Assembly: GCA_000485475.1 (NCBI GenBank) | Contig: AXYY01000103.1 | Location: 1 to 9,135 of the forward strand | Direction of reading: 5' to 3' | Length of the DNA stretch: 9,135 nucleotides | Source: Candidatus Ancillula trichonymphae ImTpAt | Lineage (GTDB): Bacteria; Actinomycetota; Actinomycetes; Actinomycetales; Bifidobacteriaceae | Shown here: positions 8,160-9,135 of the stretch, one piece after another | Position numbering within the stretch: position 1 is the stretch's first letter | Layout of the letters: the number at the start of each line of letters is the position of its first letter | Notes under the pieces: generated by a model | Told to the model about the DNA's origin: nothing | Database searches by the model: none | What the model saw: only the letters and a program-made list of their open reading frames with translations | Made by a program: the position numbers and the translations under genes

Positions 8160-8361
8160 ATTTGAAGACAGTTCTGTAAAAAATTCCAGTAAGCCGCAGA
8201 AAACAGCCAGTGAAGTAGTCACGGAAAAGGCGAAGGAAATGGACGCGCAAGCAAATGCGGGAAATAGTAATCAGGCTGCAAATGCGACTGAAAATGAGGC
8301 GAAAACTGCAGTTGACAAAAACAGCGAGGACGGCAAGCGAAGTGCAAAAATGACTAGAAGT
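8160..8361 (+). other. Ala/Lys/Glu/Asn-rich linker or stalk segment in the pseudogene (frame f1)
   Basis: Within the open stretch 8095-8403, the translation from about 8160 is low-complexity and polar: KNSSKPQKTASEVVTEKAKE, then repeated Ala/Asn/Glu/Lys (NAGNSNQAANATENEAKTAV). It lacks aromatic residues and looks helical or disordered, in contrast to the Tyr/Phe-rich beta-like sequence on both sides. It was probably a spacer between domains of the ancestral protein. Confidence 0.45.
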
Positions 8362-8389
8362 TATGCGATCACCATGAGCGTGTGGGGGT

Positions 8390-9135
8390 TTCACTGGAGA
8401 TGAAGGAAGATCCAGTAACTATAAGCGCTACTACTTCTCAAACTTTGCACTAGTTGGAACACTTGAGGGTGCTCTGTCCCAGAAAGTCGAATACATGACT
8501 CCGATTGAATTACACTTTATCTACAGTTGAACTTGTCTGGAAATGCTGGTGCGTTGATGGCAGTTGAACCGCATAATGACAAGCATGTTTATATTGGAGG
8601 TGCTGGAGATGGAACTCATGGAGAAGATACATCATTTGATTTTTCGAAGATTGGTCGCACTGATCCGAACCGTGATTTTGACATTTACGGACGCCTTTTT
8701 ATTAAACCAGTTATAAATAATGTTACACTTGGAGCAAAAGCATCGTTTGTTGCAGATGTTAGTGTTTCCGGAGTTGCAAAGTTTGATCTAGCATTTAGTA
8801 GTGGTGGTTTTGGTAACGATAATGTAAATTAAATCTTAATGCACAAGTTAGGCTGGAGTTGCTCGCGGGGCTGATTACGAAGACCTGGAATATTGCGAAC
8901 AAGACTTATGACATGTTCAGTTACGGGGCGTAGTTACTAGTAACTGGCGCATATCTGGACAGCGTTAAGGACAAGTTGTTCACAGGTGAAGATTTGCGCT
9001 ACCAGAAGATTTCTGCGCGTGATGTTGGAAGTCGTGCATATCTCAAGAACCGAAACCGCCCTGCAACTTTTGGCGCGCTCGCGGAAAAAGATGATGCATC
9101 TGCAGATGAGTTCAACCACACGCATTTGATGTACA
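8390..9135 (+). other. Best-preserved beta-rich block near the right edge of the pseudogene
   Basis: Three long pieces join cleanly. 8390-8510 (f2) reads RSSNYKRYYFSNFALVGTLE and on to KVEYMTPIE. 8512-8831 (f1) reads LYLQLNLSGNAGALMAVEP, a Gly/Asp-rich turn (YIGGAGDGTHGED) and strand-like DFDIYGRLFIKPVINNVTLG. 8832-9135 (f0) reads LNAQVRLELLAGLITKTW, crosses one TAG (8931), and stays open to the edge (SVKDKLFTGEDLRYQKISAR). Alternating polar and hydrophobic residues suggest a beta-sandwich or beta-solenoid region. I do not recognise the family. The gene continues beyond the window. Confidence 0.5.

Larger units (their letters stand above)
5421..9135 (+). pseudogene. Remnant of one large secreted surface protein gene with about twenty frameshifts and several stops; continues past the right edge
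   Basis: The coding signal covers the whole stretch on one strand but keeps changing frame. Taking f0 as the phase of 5421, the readable pieces are approximately: f0 5421-5800; f1 5803-5949; f0 5952-6263; f1 6286-6345; f2 6347-6470; f0 6471-6560; f2 6560-7024; f1 7027-7124; f0 7122-7440; f1 7435-7529; f2 7526-7624; f0 7644-7690; f2 7700-7747; f1 7750-7802; f0 7803-7868; f2 7871-7963; f0 7962-8012; f2 8012-8093; f1 8095-8392; f2 8390-8510; f1 8512-8831; f0 8832-9135. The 6258-6285 and 7620-7700 joins are the least certain. In-frame stops remain at 5643, 5670, 7641 and 8931. The joined translation (about 1,240 residues so far) starts with a signal peptide and is rich in Thr, Ser, Asn, Asp and Tyr, like extracellular beta-rich proteins. 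I do not recognise the whole family. No anchor motif is in the window. The intact 4.5-kb gene beside it argues against general sequencing error. Confidence 0.85.

Noticed and set aside
8041..8394. 117-residue minus-strand ORF (and the overlapping 8016-8222)
   Set aside because: It mirrors the well-preserved plus-strand segment 8095-8392; its Cys/Phe/Leu-rich translation and lack of a start signal mark it as a shadow.
5421..9135. Programmed ribosomal frameshifting or a set of small overlapping genes
   Set aside because: About twenty shifts in both directions, without repeated slippery sites or start signals for the individual pieces, cannot be a programmed event. The short ORFs lack ribosome binding sites and join into one protein-like sequence.
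1..9135. tRNA or rRNA genes, CRISPR arrays, transposases, integrases, att sites
   Set aside because: Looked for by eye on both strands; no direct repeat arrays, transposase-like translation or cloverleaf-like sequence seen.

Overview
The window most resembles a low-to-moderate G+C Gram-positive anaerobe, and I favour a member of the Coriobacteriia (Actinomycetota). This is inferred from gene content only: a giant fused 2-hydroxyacyl-CoA dehydratase activase-type protein, a four-cysteine ribosomal protein L28, an LCP-like envelope protein start, and several promoters placed almost on top of start codons, which suggests leaderless transcripts. No RNA gene, insertion sequence, CRISPR array or phage gene is visible.

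Layout. (1) Positions 1-418, minus strand: the N-terminal 139 residues of a bitopic membrane protein that runs off the left edge, probably a LytR-CpsA-Psr enzyme. (2) Positions 419-496: a compact divergent promoter region with an extended -10 box facing each way. (3) Positions 497-4963, plus strand: an intact 1488-residue protein with two ASKHA-type, Fe-S-linked activator ATPase domains followed by DUF2229/HgdB-like regions. (4) Positions 5043-5234, minus strand: rpmB (L28), convergent with the activase gene and driven by a good promoter at 5266-5295. (5) From about 5403 to the right edge, plus strand: the wreck of one large secreted surface protein gene. Its signal peptide is intact, but the coding signal then moves among all three forward frames roughly twenty times and crosses several stop codons. 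When the pieces are joined they read as one continuous extracellular protein, including a canonical EF-hand calcium loop and a possible small beta-sandwich module.

The genes do not form one operon or pathway. The activase is a cytoplasmic ATP-driven electron-transfer enzyme, rpmB is housekeeping, the left gene is cell-envelope assembly, and the right third is a decaying surface protein. I see no convincing new defence or mobile system. The points most worth attention are the frame-hopping pseudogene beside flawless genes, the leaderless promoter architecture, a 13-bp motif shared in register by two promoters, and the self-contained architecture of the activase fusion.
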